Origin: an uncultured Alcanivoracaceae bacterium
Lineage (GTDB): Bacteria > Pseudomonadota > Gammaproteobacteria > Pseudomonadales > Alcanivoracaceae
NCBI GenBank assembly: GCA_937943665.1
Contig: CALEAR010000218.1
Location: 1-21,165, forward strand
Length of the DNA stretch: 21,165 nucleotides
Reading direction: 5' to 3'
Shown here: positions 1 to 8,006 of the stretch, piece after piece
Layout of the letters: every line of letters starts with the position of its first letter
Numbering within the stretch: the first letter of the stretch is position 1
Translations under genes and position numbers: made by a program
Notes under the pieces: generated by a model
What the model was told of the DNA's origin: nothing
Seen by the model: the letters and a program-made list of their open reading frames with translations, nothing else
The model's database searches: none

Positions 1-25
1 AACTCTTCAGCGTTGCCGCTGAGTT
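1..25 (-). other. Leader hairpin with GNRA loop
   Basis: Read leftward, the start of the predicted transcript can fold as a stem CAGCG/CGCTG closed by a GCAA tetraloop, with an outer AACTC/GAGTT stem and a small bulge. It sits directly downstream of the predicted stable-RNA promoter and could be a processing or leader structure. The fold is a hand reading and its function is unknown. Confidence 0.35.
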
Positions 26-36
26 AATGGCTGCGC

Positions 37-64
37 ATTCTAGCAGCAGCCATTATAGAGTCAA
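37..64 (-). promoter_or_regulatory. Strong sigma-70 promoter firing leftward, probably for a stable RNA operon
   Basis: On the minus strand TTGACT (59-64) and TAGAAT (37-42) are separated by exactly 16 bases. The -10 is followed by a G/C-rich discriminator (GCGCAGCC), as in stringently controlled tRNA and rRNA promoters. Transcription would start near position 30 and run off the left edge. In Pseudomonas gltX lies beside a tRNA-Ala/tRNA-Glu cluster, so such a cluster is the likely target; this is inference because no mature RNA is inside the window. A 10-base inverted repeat (25-34 with 46-55) brackets the -10. Confidence 0.55.
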
Positions 65-85
65 GCTTTTTTTTGCTTAGCCTGC

Positions 86-1597
86 TCAATCGCTCATTTG
101 CTGAGCAATTAAGGCCTCAAGGATAGGTTTCCAACGTTTTTCAAGGGCTTTGGTTTTCTTTTTAGAAAGACCACCAAGTACCTCAATGGCATGGCGCAAA
201 CGTGCACGGCTTAAATCTGGCCCAATAATGGCCATGGAATCCGCCACTGAAAAGCTTGCAGCTGTTCCAGCAATGGCTACGAAAACAGGAAATAGGAAAT
301 CCTTAATCTTTACCTCAAAGTGTTGTGCGGTTTCTCGCGCCAAACCAAAAATGGCATCCCTTTCCCAGGTTCGCAGCACCTCTAGGCTCCACAGTAGGCC
401 CTGAAGCCACTCCACCATCTCTTCTGGCGCGTATTTATTATGAGCAAAATCCTCAAGGGTTAAAGCAGGCAGATCACCAAAACAAAACCCCGCCATGGGG
501 ACCACTTGGCTTAAGGTTTCCACTCGGGTTTTAATGTGGGGAATCACTTTCAACAGTTGCTCATCATTAAAGAGCCACTGTTTAAGCTCCTGCAAATATT
601 CCTCATCGCTAAGTTCACGCAACCACTGCCCGTTAAGCCATTCAAGCTTTTCCACATCAAACACAGGGCCACCTAAGGATACGCGCTGAATATCAAAGGC
701 CTTCTGCATTTCGCTAAGGGTGAACTTTTCGCGTTCATCGGGCATGGACCACCCCATACGGCCCAAATAGTTCAATAAGGCCTCAGGCAAAAAGCCACGC
801 TGTTGGTAATAGAGAATACTGGTGGGGTTTTTGCGCTTAGAAAGCTTGGATTTATCGGGGTTACGCAATAAAGGCATATGGCACAAGGTGGGCATTTCCC
901 AACCGAAATACTCATAAAGCAACTTGTGCTTGGGGGCGGAATTCAACCACTCTTCCCCTCGAATCACATGGGTAATACCCATAAGGTGATCATCCACCAC
1001 GTTGGCCAAATGGTAAGTGGGCAAGCCATCGGATTTTAAAAGCACTTGGGCATCCACCAAATCCCAATCTAGCTCCACTGTGCCACGGAGCATATCCTCA
1101 ATTTCACAGCGGCCTGGCGCCTCAGGCACCATCATTCGCACCACATAAGGAGCCCCTGCGGCTTCACGTCGCGCCACTTCATCGATCGGTAAGGCTAAAT
1201 CAGAAGGCTTAAGCGCTCTGTGCAACCCCTTTTCACGCAGTTCGTTTCGCAGAGCATCCAATTCCTCAGCGGTACGATAGCAGCGGAAGGCATGGCCGGC
1301 ATCAATAAGCTGTTGCGCATATTTTTGGTAAATCTCGGCGCGCTCGCTCTGACGATAAGGGCCATGAGGGCCACCCACATCAGGGCCTTCATCCCACTCC
1401 AACCCTAACCAACGCAAAGACGCCATAATGGCTGCTTCGCTTTCAGAGGTGGAACGAGCTTGGTCCGTATCCTCAATGCGCAAAATAAATTGGCCGCCAT
1501 GTTGGCGAGCAAAACATAAGTTGAATAAGGCAATATAGGCTGTGCCCACATGAGGATCCCCAGTGGGTGAAGGGGCAACACGAGTACGTACTGTCAT
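86..1597 (-). CDS. gltX: Glutamyl-tRNA synthetase
   Basis: Charges tRNA-Glu with glutamate in the cytoplasm; a class I aminoacyl-tRNA synthetase. The 503 residues match the usual family length. The Rossmann catalytic domain begins with the HIGH-type motif HVGT (residues 16-19), followed by the RIEDTD signature (40-45), and carries the KMSKS-type loop KLSKR (251-255). The C-terminal third is the helical anticodon-binding part. The insert that holds zinc in E. coli GluRS has a single Cys here (C106), so a zinc-free form is likely. The ATG at 1597 has GGAG five bases upstream. The gene is alone on its strand and divergent from dusA; no terminator was seen between it and the leftward promoter at the window edge. 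Confidence 0.97.
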   Translation of the reverse strand: MTVRTRVAPSPTGDPHVGTAYIALFNLCFARQHGGQFILRIEDTDQARSTSESEAAIMASLRWLGLEWDEGPDVGGPHGPYRQSERAEIYQKYAQQLIDAGHAFRCYRTAEELDALRNELREKGLHRALKPSDLALPIDEVARREAAGAPYVVRMMVPEAPGRCEIEDMLRGTVELDWDLVDAQVLLKSDGLPTYHLANVVDDHLMGITHVIRGEEWLNSAPKHKLLYEYFGWEMPTLCHMPLLRNPDKSKLSKRKNPTSILYYQQRGFLPEALLNYLGRMGWSMPDEREKFTLSEMQKAFDIQRVSLGGPVFDVEKLEWLNGQWLRELSDEEYLQELKQWLFNDEQLLKVIPHIKTRVETLSQVVPMAGFCFGDLPALTLEDFAHNKYAPEEMVEWLQGLLWSLEVLRTWERDAIFGLARETAQHFEVKIKDFLFPVFVAIAGTAASFSVADSMAIIGPDLSRARLRHAIEVLGGLSKKKTKALEKRWKPILEALIAQQMSD

Positions 1598-1718
1598 GAA
1601 AACTCCAATATCTTAATTTGTTGGCTTTGCCACAGGACCGCATTATAGCTTGTGAAATGAATTCTCGCTTAAGCAATTTCCCTCATTCAACCAACTTCCG
1701 TTAAGCACAGATTTTGCG

Positions 1719-1724
1719 TATCAT
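1719..1724 (+). promoter_or_regulatory. Possible -10 box giving a near-leaderless dusA mRNA
   Basis: TATCAT lies eight bases before the dusA ATG, so a transcript from it would begin only one or two bases upstream of the start codon. There is no Shine-Dalgarno sequence ahead of dusA, which fits a leaderless message. The -35 (TTCCGT at 1696-1701) is poor, so this is tentative. Confidence 0.3.
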
Positions 1725-1732
1725 GCGCCGCC

Positions 1733-2728
1733 ATGAACAAGCCAACCCTCTCCCCTTTACATCGCCGCTTATCCATCGCTCCCATGATGGAGTGGACTAC
1801 CCGTGATTACCGTTATTTCATGCGTTTAATCACCCGCCATACATTGCTCTACACGGAGATGATCACCGCTCAAGCAGTGATACATGGCAACCGGGAGCGT
1901 TTGCTAGAGTTTAATACCTTAGAAAACCCCATTGCTGTGCAACTCGGTGGCAGTGACCCTAAGCAGTTAGCCGAAGCCGCACGCTATTGTCAGGACGCCG
2001 GTTATGATGAGATTAACCTGAATGTGGGATGTCCTTCGGATCGTGTACAGGCGGGCCGTTTTGGCGCCTGCCTCATGGCGGAACCCAACCTAGTGGCAGC
2101 ATCTGTGGGCGCCATGCGTGAGGCGGTGGACTTACCTGTTACAGTAAAAACACGCATTGGCATTGATGACCAAGATAGCTATGAGTTTTTATTCAAGTTT
2201 GTGAGCACAGTGGCTGAAGCCGGCTGTGAACACTTTATTATTCATGCTCGCAAAGCTTACCTAAAAGGGTTAAGCCCACGAGAAAATCGTCATGTACCCC
2301 CACTCATGTATGAGCGTGCTTACCGCATTAAAGAGGATTTCCCCCACCTGCATATAAGCATCAATGGTGGTATTCATACCATGGCAGAAGTACAAGAGCA
2401 TTTATCCCAAGTGGATGGTGCCATGATTGGCCGCGCTGCTTATCATCACCCGTGGCGTTTCCATGAAGCAGATCCACTTATTTTTGGTAAATCCGCTCCA
2501 GACACAGCAACAAGCCCGCACCAAGTGGTGGAAGCGTTTTTCCCCTATGTGGAACAGCGCTTTGCCGAAGGCACACATCCAAAGCATGTACTACGCCACA
2601 TATTTAACATCTTCCAAGGTGTCCCTGGGGCACGGGCATTTCGCCGCCACTTAAGCACTCACGCCCACTTACCCGATGCCACACCTCAGGTGTTATTAGA
2701 TGCCTTAGCATTAGTACCACGCGGCTAA
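1733..2728 (+). CDS. dusA: tRNA-dihydrouridine(20/20a) synthase DusA
   Basis: Flavin enzyme that reduces uridine 20/20a in the tRNA D-loop to dihydrouridine using NADPH. The 331 residues match DusA length. The N-terminal APMMEWTTRDYR segment (16-27) is the DusA form of the TIM-barrel start, and NLNVGCPSDRVQ contains the catalytic Cys (C100). KTRIG and HARKAYLKGLSP follow in the expected order, with FMN-binding NGGI and GRAAYHHPW further on; the helical tRNA-binding domain is at the C-terminus. It is divergent from gltX (135 bp apart). Its TAA overlaps the stop codon of the opposite-strand gene that follows. The start has no visible ribosome binding site, but the N-terminus aligns well with the family. 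Confidence 0.95.
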   Translation: MNKPTLSPLHRRLSIAPMMEWTTRDYRYFMRLITRHTLLYTEMITAQAVIHGNRERLLEFNTLENPIAVQLGGSDPKQLAEAARYCQDAGYDEINLNVGCPSDRVQAGRFGACLMAEPNLVAASVGAMREAVDLPVTVKTRIGIDDQDSYEFLFKFVSTVAEAGCEHFIIHARKAYLKGLSPRENRHVPPLMYERAYRIKEDFPHLHISINGGIHTMAEVQEHLSQVDGAMIGRAAYHHPWRFHEADPLIFGKSAPDTATSPHQVVEAFFPYVEQRFAEGTHPKHVLRHIFNIFQGVPGARAFRRHLSTHAHLPDATPQVLLDALALVPRG

Positions 2729-3081
2729 CTCATGCGGCGGCGCAACACAAGCCTGCCTTCTTCATAGGTTATTTCTTCATAATCTCGGAAGATGGCAAGC
2801 ACTAACCCCACACCCAAGCCCACCGAAGCCACCACGCTATTAACACTGGCGCCCGTGGCTTCCACCGCCTTTTGCATCATAGGCTCCGATGGTTTTTGCA
2901 AACCCGCTACCACCGCAGCGCCTAACACATTGCCTAACATGGAGGCCCCAGCTTGCCCTAGCTTAGCCACTTGTTGTGCGGCTTTTAATTTATCTGCCAA
3001 CTCTCCCAACAGCTCTATTTCATCAACACCTAAGCGCTGTATATCGCGTAATTGTTCTTTTGTACGAATGGTTTTCAACAT
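2725..3081 (-). CDS. Unrecognised small protein with Gly/Ala-rich helices
   Basis: I do not recognise the family. The 118 residues begin with a charged amphipathic helical stretch (1-40), followed by a Gly/Ala-rich segment (about 43-61), a short polar link (62-75), and a more hydrophobic Gly-rich stretch (80-98) that could insert in or lie on a membrane. A basic tail ending RRR follows. There is no Cys and no signal peptide. The ATG at 3081 has AGGAG six bases upstream, so it is very likely translated. The stop codon overlaps the dusA stop tail to tail (TAG 2725-2727 against TAA 2726-2728), and no terminator was seen between the two genes. Function unknown; membrane association is a guess from composition. 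Confidence 0.7.
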   Translation of the reverse strand: MLKTIRTKEQLRDIQRLGVDEIELLGELADKLKAAQQVAKLGQAGASMLGNVLGAAVVAGLQKPSEPMMQKAVEATGASVNSVVASVGLGVGLVLAIFRDYEEITYEEGRLVLRRRMS

Positions 3082-3153
3082 GCTTCGCTCCTTTGTTCCC
3101 GCCTTATAAAAGCGCTGCTGGGCCTACTTTTATGGAATATCATCTGCTTTTAT

Positions 3154-3173
3154 TAACATTTTCTGTTATGTTA
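3154..3173. promoter_or_regulatory. Palindrome, possible operator
   Basis: TAACAT and ATGTTA form perfect 6-base arms around an 8-base centre. It lies in the 294-bp divergent region between the 118-residue gene (minus) and the MEST-like hydrolase gene (plus). The size suits a dimeric repressor site; nothing in the sequence identifies the protein. Confidence 0.3.
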
Positions 3174-3177
3174 TAGC

Positions 3178-3199
3178 GCCTAACGATACACTATTAGGC
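3178..3199. promoter_or_regulatory. Second palindrome in the divergent region
   Basis: GCCTAA and TTAGGC form perfect 6-base arms around a 10-base centre, beginning five bases after the previous palindrome. A third short palindrome, ATGGTTACCAT, lies at 3212-3222, and GTTAC/GTAAC arms surround CATAAT at 3315-3333. The remainder of 3082-3375 holds no gene that I can support. CATAAT at 3321-3326 is the best -10 candidate for the hydrolase gene, but its -35 is poor. Confidence 0.3.
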
Positions 3200-3375
3200 A
3201 TCATTCCCATGATGGTTACCATGTACTTGCCAATGACATTAGCTTTCCACCCGTGCCGCACTCACCAAAAGTGTATGCATGGGCATCACAGAAAATCTAC
3301 GGTTTTCACCACAGTTACTGCATAATGGTAACGCTACATTGATACGCTGTTAGGGCGAAGGGGTCAGAAACAAGC

Positions 3376-4260
3376 ATGCTATATTCACTAAATACGTGGC
3401 AGCGTTTAGGGACGTATTACAACACCCACGGCCAGCAAGTGTTTGTGATTGATAGCCAAAAAGAAAAGCCCACCCCACCCCTGTTGTTGTTGCATGGTTA
3501 TCCAAGATCCAGTTGGGATTACAGCTTATTATTCAATAAACTCTCGCAAGAATTTCGAGTAATAGCTCCCGATTTTCTGGGGTTTGGGTTTTCCGCCAAA
3601 CCCTTTCCTTATGACTACAGCATCCTTCAGCAAGCGAATATTGTGGAAGCTATACTGGCGCAAAAAGGCATTAAGCAATGCCATGTGATTACGCACAATT
3701 ATGGCGATGCGGTGGTGTTAGAGCTGCTATCTCGGCATTTAAACCTACGCCACAAACCCTTTTTAAGCATTACTTTTTTGGGCAGTAGCCTCTTTGAGGA
3801 CGGCCAAACCCCCACCTTAGTGCAAAGGCTGCTTTCTAGCCCTTTAGGCAACCTGTTAATTCATGCCATGGGTAAGGATATCCTTATGCGCAGTTTTTAT
3901 GGGTTATTTGGCCCCCACACCAAGCCCACAAAAAAACAACTAAACACCGCTTGGCAGCTCATTAAACACGATGGTGGCGTGCGCTGCTTGCCCTCCATTT
4001 TAAACTACTTTGAGGAACGTAAACGCTATAAAGAGAAATGGCTTGAAGGACTAGAAAGCACTCACCTTCCCATGGCGCTTATCCGCGGCACAGCAGATCC
4101 CGTGGCAAACAAAAAAAGTATCCAACGGTTTCAAGCGCTTCCCAATCCAGAGCTTTTTATTCAGGAGTTTCCTGATATTGGCCACTACCCTCACATTGAA
4201 TCCCCTGATGAAACACTGCGCGCTTGGCAACGCTTTATGGATAAATACCCCACCCATTGA
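3376..4260 (+). CDS. MEST-like alpha/beta hydrolase with Asn at the nucleophile position
   Basis: The 294-residue alpha/beta-hydrolase fold most resembles the MEST/haloalkane dehalogenase branch. HGYPRSSWDY (40-49) is the oxyanion region and APDFLGFGFSAKP (64-76) follows. At the nucleophile elbow, where relatives read HDYGD or HDWG, this protein reads HNYGD (107-111), with Asn at 108. The rest of the triad is present: D241 in GTADPV and H270 in DIGHYPH. It may be inactive, work without a covalent intermediate, or mature by Asn deamidation. The ATG at 3376 has only a distant purine run (GAAGGGG) upstream, and an in-frame TGA at 3340 limits extension. It is followed after 129 bp by the PF10118 and lipase genes. 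The fold is sure; the substrate is unknown. Confidence 0.85.
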   Translation: MLYSLNTWQRLGTYYNTHGQQVFVIDSQKEKPTPPLLLLHGYPRSSWDYSLLFNKLSQEFRVIAPDFLGFGFSAKPFPYDYSILQQANIVEAILAQKGIKQCHVITHNYGDAVVLELLSRHLNLRHKPFLSITFLGSSLFEDGQTPTLVQRLLSSPLGNLLIHAMGKDILMRSFYGLFGPHTKPTKKQLNTAWQLIKHDGGVRCLPSILNYFEERKRYKEKWLEGLESTHLPMALIRGTADPVANKKSIQRFQALPNPELFIQEFPDIGHYPHIESPDETLRAWQRFMDKYPTH

Positions 4261-4336
4261 CATTTTTACCCACAAATGACCTTATGTATTAGCTTATGAC
4301 TTTTAAGCCTATGCATAGCACAGTGTAGTCAAAGCC

Positions 4337-4388
4337 AGCCCTCCAAGAATGGGTAACACTCAATCCATGAGGTCATAGTAGGAGGGCT
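4337..4388 (+). promoter_or_regulatory. Hairpin that masks the ribosome binding site of the PF10118 gene
   Basis: AGCCCTCC (4337-4344) pairs perfectly with GGAGGGCT (4381-4388), leaving a 36-base loop. The right arm is the Shine-Dalgarno sequence itself, two to five bases from the ATG at 4390. The left arm contains CCTCC, the same as the anti-Shine-Dalgarno end of 16S rRNA. In the folded form the ribosome site would be hidden, so this could be a thermosensor, ligand-sensing leader or protein-controlled switch. The pairing is seen; the switching is inference. A TTGACA at 4257-4262 could be the upstream -35, but no good -10 follows it at the proper spacing. Confidence 0.45.
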
Positions 4389-4389
4389 T

Positions 4390-5262
4390 ATGCTAGCCAC
4401 AAATATTCTTCCCTTACCTAAAAAGCGTCGTCATAAGGCACCGAAAAACATTCATATTGAACCACGACGCATGGATTTCCCCTTTGAAAACATTGAACGT
4501 TATTGGTTTGGAAACGACCCTGTATTAACTCATTTCCTGAATGCACTCTCTCTTACCTTTCCCGATGGCGAACGGTTTTTTGTGGATTCAGTGCGGGCCT
4601 TCCGTGATCAGATTAAAGACCCAAAATTACAAAAGGAAATCTCGGGATTTATTGGCCAAGAAGCCATGCATTCTTTGGAACATCAAGCTTTTAATGATTA
4701 CCTAAGCCAGCAAGGATACGCTGCTGAGGCACAAGCTGGCATCGATTTTGCCCGCAAGATGCTAGCCCGTGGACGCCGTTTACTCACCCCCAAGCAGCAA
4801 CTTGGCGCCACCGCTGCCTTAGAGCACATTACCGCCATCTTGGCCCATCGCCTCTTAAGCCACCCTCGGTGGCTCAAAAAAATGCGACCCGAAGTCCGTG
4901 CCCTGTGGCTTTGGCATGCCATTGAGGAAATCGAACATAAAGCTGTTGCGTTTGATGTTTATGAACAGGTGGGGGGCGATTATAAAACACGGGTGCATTT
5001 GCTGTTTTATGGCACCTTGTATTTATCCTTATACACAGGCCGCTACACATGGGCCTTCCTTAAGAAAGATAAGGCCTACCGCTCACCTTTAAAGATCACC
5101 AAAGGGCTGTGGCGGCTCTTCGGCCCACGGGGCTTTATTACCACCACTATTCCTAGCTATATGGCTTTTTATCGCCCCAACTTTCACCCTTGGCAGCATG
5201 ATAACAGTGCACTGATTGCCGCCGCCAAACAGGAGTTAGCCGCCTTAACCAAGGAAGCATAA
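4390..5262 (+). CDS. PF10118-type predicted metal-dependent hydrolase (diiron ligand pattern)
   Basis: The 290 residues match the PF10118 family, annotated as a predicted metal-dependent hydrolase without a firmly known reaction. The sequence shows the helical-bundle diiron pattern E, ExxH, E, ExxH: E61 in PDGERFF, E91-H94 in GQEAMHSLEH, E145 in ALEH, and E180-H183 in EEIEHK, with about 30 and 35 residues between the members of each pair. That spacing is typical of ferritin-like diiron oxidases and oxygenases. The segment 199-223 is aromatic and hydrophobic and may touch the membrane. GGAGGG precedes the ATG, but is inside a predicted hairpin. The lipase gene starts two bases after the stop, so the two are almost surely co-translated. 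Oxidation of, or action on, a lipid-like substrate is inferred from context only. Confidence 0.85.
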   Translation: MLATNILPLPKKRRHKAPKNIHIEPRRMDFPFENIERYWFGNDPVLTHFLNALSLTFPDGERFFVDSVRAFRDQIKDPKLQKEISGFIGQEAMHSLEHQAFNDYLSQQGYAAEAQAGIDFARKMLARGRRLLTPKQQLGATAALEHITAILAHRLLSHPRWLKKMRPEVRALWLWHAIEEIEHKAVAFDVYEQVGGDYKTRVHLLFYGTLYLSLYTGRYTWAFLKKDKAYRSPLKITKGLWRLFGPRGFITTTIPSYMAFYRPNFHPWQHDNSALIAAAKQELAALTKEA

Positions 5263-5264
5263 CA

Positions 5265-6233
5265 ATGAGTCATAGCCGTTCTTCCCTCACTAGCTTCATT
5301 GATGAGGTGGCACAACCCTTTTTAGCGCAACACCCCACACCAAGCTTAGCCGAACTGCTTCAGTGGAAACCTAAAAACACGCCTTGGAGCCGAGTGCGAA
5401 AAGCACAAACCCGCCTTTCCGGTATGCAGCGACGCACACAGCGTATTGATGGGTTGGAGCTTTGTTATTTGCAAGGCGGCAACCCCAACAAGCCCACAGT
5501 GGTACTGATTCATGGGTTTGGGGCCAATAAAGAAAATTGGTTACTGCTTGGCCGCTTGCTCACGCGCTACTACCAGGTGGTTATTCCCGATGTGCCTGGC
5601 TATGGTGAAAGTGAATTCAATCCCCACAAGGATTATCGCCTTGTGCTGCAGGCACAACGGTTAAGTGAATTATTGGCTAGCATCACACCAGAGCCGTTGC
5701 ACTTAGTGGGAAATTCCCTCGGTGGAGCCACTGCAGCCGTGTGGGCAGCACATCACCCACAGCAAGTGCTAAGCCTCACCTTAATGAACTCAGCTGGCCT
5801 GCGAGGACACCGCCCCACCCGATTTGAAACTCAGCTTCAGCAAGGTAAAAACCCACTGATTCCCAAAAGCTATAGGGAAGTGGCGCAGCTGTTTAAGCTT
5901 GCCACCCATCGCCATCGGCGGCTCTTCAGCGCCTTACTCACTCCCATTCTCTATGAGGATTTTAAACACAGAAGCCTAGTGAACCATCGCTTATTCAGCG
6001 ATGCCATAGTGGTGGATGAAGGTTTAGTGAGTATTCTGCAAGGAATACAATGCCCCACCTTGGTAATTTGGGGCGAAAAAGATGCCATTTTGGATGTGAG
6101 TTGTACCGAGATTATCTTGGAACAATTGCCCCATGCCGCTAGCAAAATCATTCCTAACGTGGGCCACCTACCCATGCTCGAAGCTCCCGTGCAATGTGCC
6201 CAAGCGCTGAAGCAGTTTTGGCGGCGACAATAA
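5265..6233 (+). CDS. Alpha/beta hydrolase, family V-like lipase/esterase
   Basis: Likely hydrolyses carboxyl esters or acylglycerols. HGFGANKENW (83-92) is close to the family V lipase signature (HGFGGDKDNW type), the nucleophile elbow is GNSLGG (149-154) with Ser151, the acid is probably D273 in WGEKDAI, and the His is H301 in NVGHLPM. A long basic N-terminal region (1-60) precedes the core. No cleavable signal peptide is evident, so cytoplasmic or membrane-peripheral location is likely. The ATG follows the PF10118 stop by two bases with AAGGA about ten bases upstream. A strong terminator directly follows the stop codon. Substrate range cannot be read from the sequence. Confidence 0.9.
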   Translation: MSHSRSSLTSFIDEVAQPFLAQHPTPSLAELLQWKPKNTPWSRVRKAQTRLSGMQRRTQRIDGLELCYLQGGNPNKPTVVLIHGFGANKENWLLLGRLLTRYYQVVIPDVPGYGESEFNPHKDYRLVLQAQRLSELLASITPEPLHLVGNSLGGATAAVWAAHHPQQVLSLTLMNSAGLRGHRPTRFETQLQQGKNPLIPKSYREVAQLFKLATHRHRRLFSALLTPILYEDFKHRSLVNHRLFSDAIVVDEGLVSILQGIQCPTLVIWGEKDAILDVSCTEIILEQLPHAASKIIPNVGHLPMLEAPVQCAQALKQFWRRQ

Positions 6234-6261
6234 AAAAGCCTCAACCGTGTTGAGGCTTTTT
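6233..6261. terminator. Bidirectional rho-independent terminator
   Basis: AGCCTCAA (6237-6244) and TTGAGGCT (6250-6257) form a perfect 8-base stem with a five-base loop. An A run lies on the left and a T run on the right, so it works on both strands. It ends the lipase operon (plus) and thrH (minus), whose stop codon is about 20 bases beyond it. Confidence 0.9.
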
Positions 6262-6280
6262 AGGGGGTAATGCTGCGCTA

Positions 6281-6898
6281 TTAAAGCGGAATATTGCGAA
6301 CGCTAGCCTTCACAATCTCCTGCTTTAAGGCCTCGTAGCCATCCACTGCGGGGAACTGCGGGAATTCATCACGCACATTTTGTGGCGCATGAATTAAAAT
6401 CCCCGCATCTGCCTCAGAAAGCATGGTGGTATCGTTATAGGAATCCCCCGCTGCAATAACACGGTAGTTTAAGCTATGAAAGGCCTTCACAGAGGCTCGT
6501 TTAGGATCTTCTTGGCGTAGAATATAATCCGTAATGCGTCCTTCTTCGTTCACCTCTAGGCGATGACAAAACAGGGTTGGCCAACCTAGTTGGCGCATTA
6601 AAGGCTGCGCAAACTCATAAAAAGTATCGGATAAGATAATCACTTGAAAGTGCTCTTGAGCCCAATCCAAAAACTCTTTCGCCCCTTCTAGCGGGCCCAT
6701 GCCATCGATCACTTTTTGAATATCCGGCAAACCAAAGCCGTGCTCATCCAAAATAGCTAAGCGCTGCTTCATTAAAACATCATAATCGGGGATATCCCGA
6801 GTGGTGGCTCTTAGCGCATCAATGCCTGTACGCTCAGCAAAGTTAATCCAAATTTCAGGAATCAACACACCTTCTAAATCAAGACAAAGTAATTCCAC
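6281..6898 (-). CDS. thrH: ThrH: phosphoserine phosphatase / homoserine phosphotransferase
   Basis: HAD-superfamily enzyme. The Pseudomonas aeruginosa counterpart dephosphorylates phosphoserine and can pass the phosphate to homoserine, linking serine and threonine synthesis. The 205 residues match closely along the length: DLEGVLIPEIW (7-17) with nucleophile Asp7, TTRDIPDYDVLMKQR, motif II ILSDTFYEF, the basic DPKR, and motif IV AAGDSYNDTTML. The start is GTG at 6898, with AGGGG six bases upstream. It is minus strand downstream of cysB with a 103-bp gap holding a possible promoter of its own, and it ends at the shared terminator. Confidence 0.95.
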   Translation of the reverse strand: MELLCLDLEGVLIPEIWINFAERTGIDALRATTRDIPDYDVLMKQRLAILDEHGFGLPDIQKVIDGMGPLEGAKEFLDWAQEHFQVIILSDTFYEFAQPLMRQLGWPTLFCHRLEVNEEGRITDYILRQEDPKRASVKAFHSLNYRVIAAGDSYNDTTMLSEADAGILIHAPQNVRDEFPQFPAVDGYEALKQEIVKASVRNIPL

Positions 6899-6944
6899 GG
6901 GACGCCCCTACGAATCTCAATAAATAGTGAAAGATAAATGGGGC

Positions 6945-6973
6945 AATTTAACCGTGTGGCTCACACAATGCAA
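6945..6973 (-). promoter_or_regulatory. Possible thrH promoter with a palindrome in the spacer
   Basis: On the minus strand TTGCAT (6968-6973) and TAAATT (6945-6950) are 17 bases apart. The spacer holds the 13-base palindrome GTGTG-GCT-CACAC (6954-6966, plus-strand reading), well placed for a repressor. A second perfect palindrome, GGTAATTACC, lies at 6983-6992. The -35 and -10 matches are only moderate. Confidence 0.35.
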
Positions 6974-7001
6974 ATGCGAGACGGTAATTACCCCCTTGCC
7001 G

Positions 7002-7988
<987 letters not shown>

Positions 7989-8006
7989 TTATTTAGCGCC
8001 GCCCAT

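Noticed and set aside
1..9. Minus-strand TGAAGAGTT equals the start of bacterial 16S rRNA
   Set aside because: It begins only about 20 bases after the predicted transcription start, far shorter than a normal rRNA leader, and the match ends at the window edge. Sequence to the left would decide.
25..74. Inverted repeat followed by eight T as a plus-strand terminator
   Set aside because: Eleven bases separate the stem from the T run, and the repeat overlaps a much better minus-strand promoter.
3376..4260. Functional haloalkane dehalogenase
   Set aside because: The nucleophile Asp is Asn and the elbow is of MEST type, so a dehalogenase name would overclaim.
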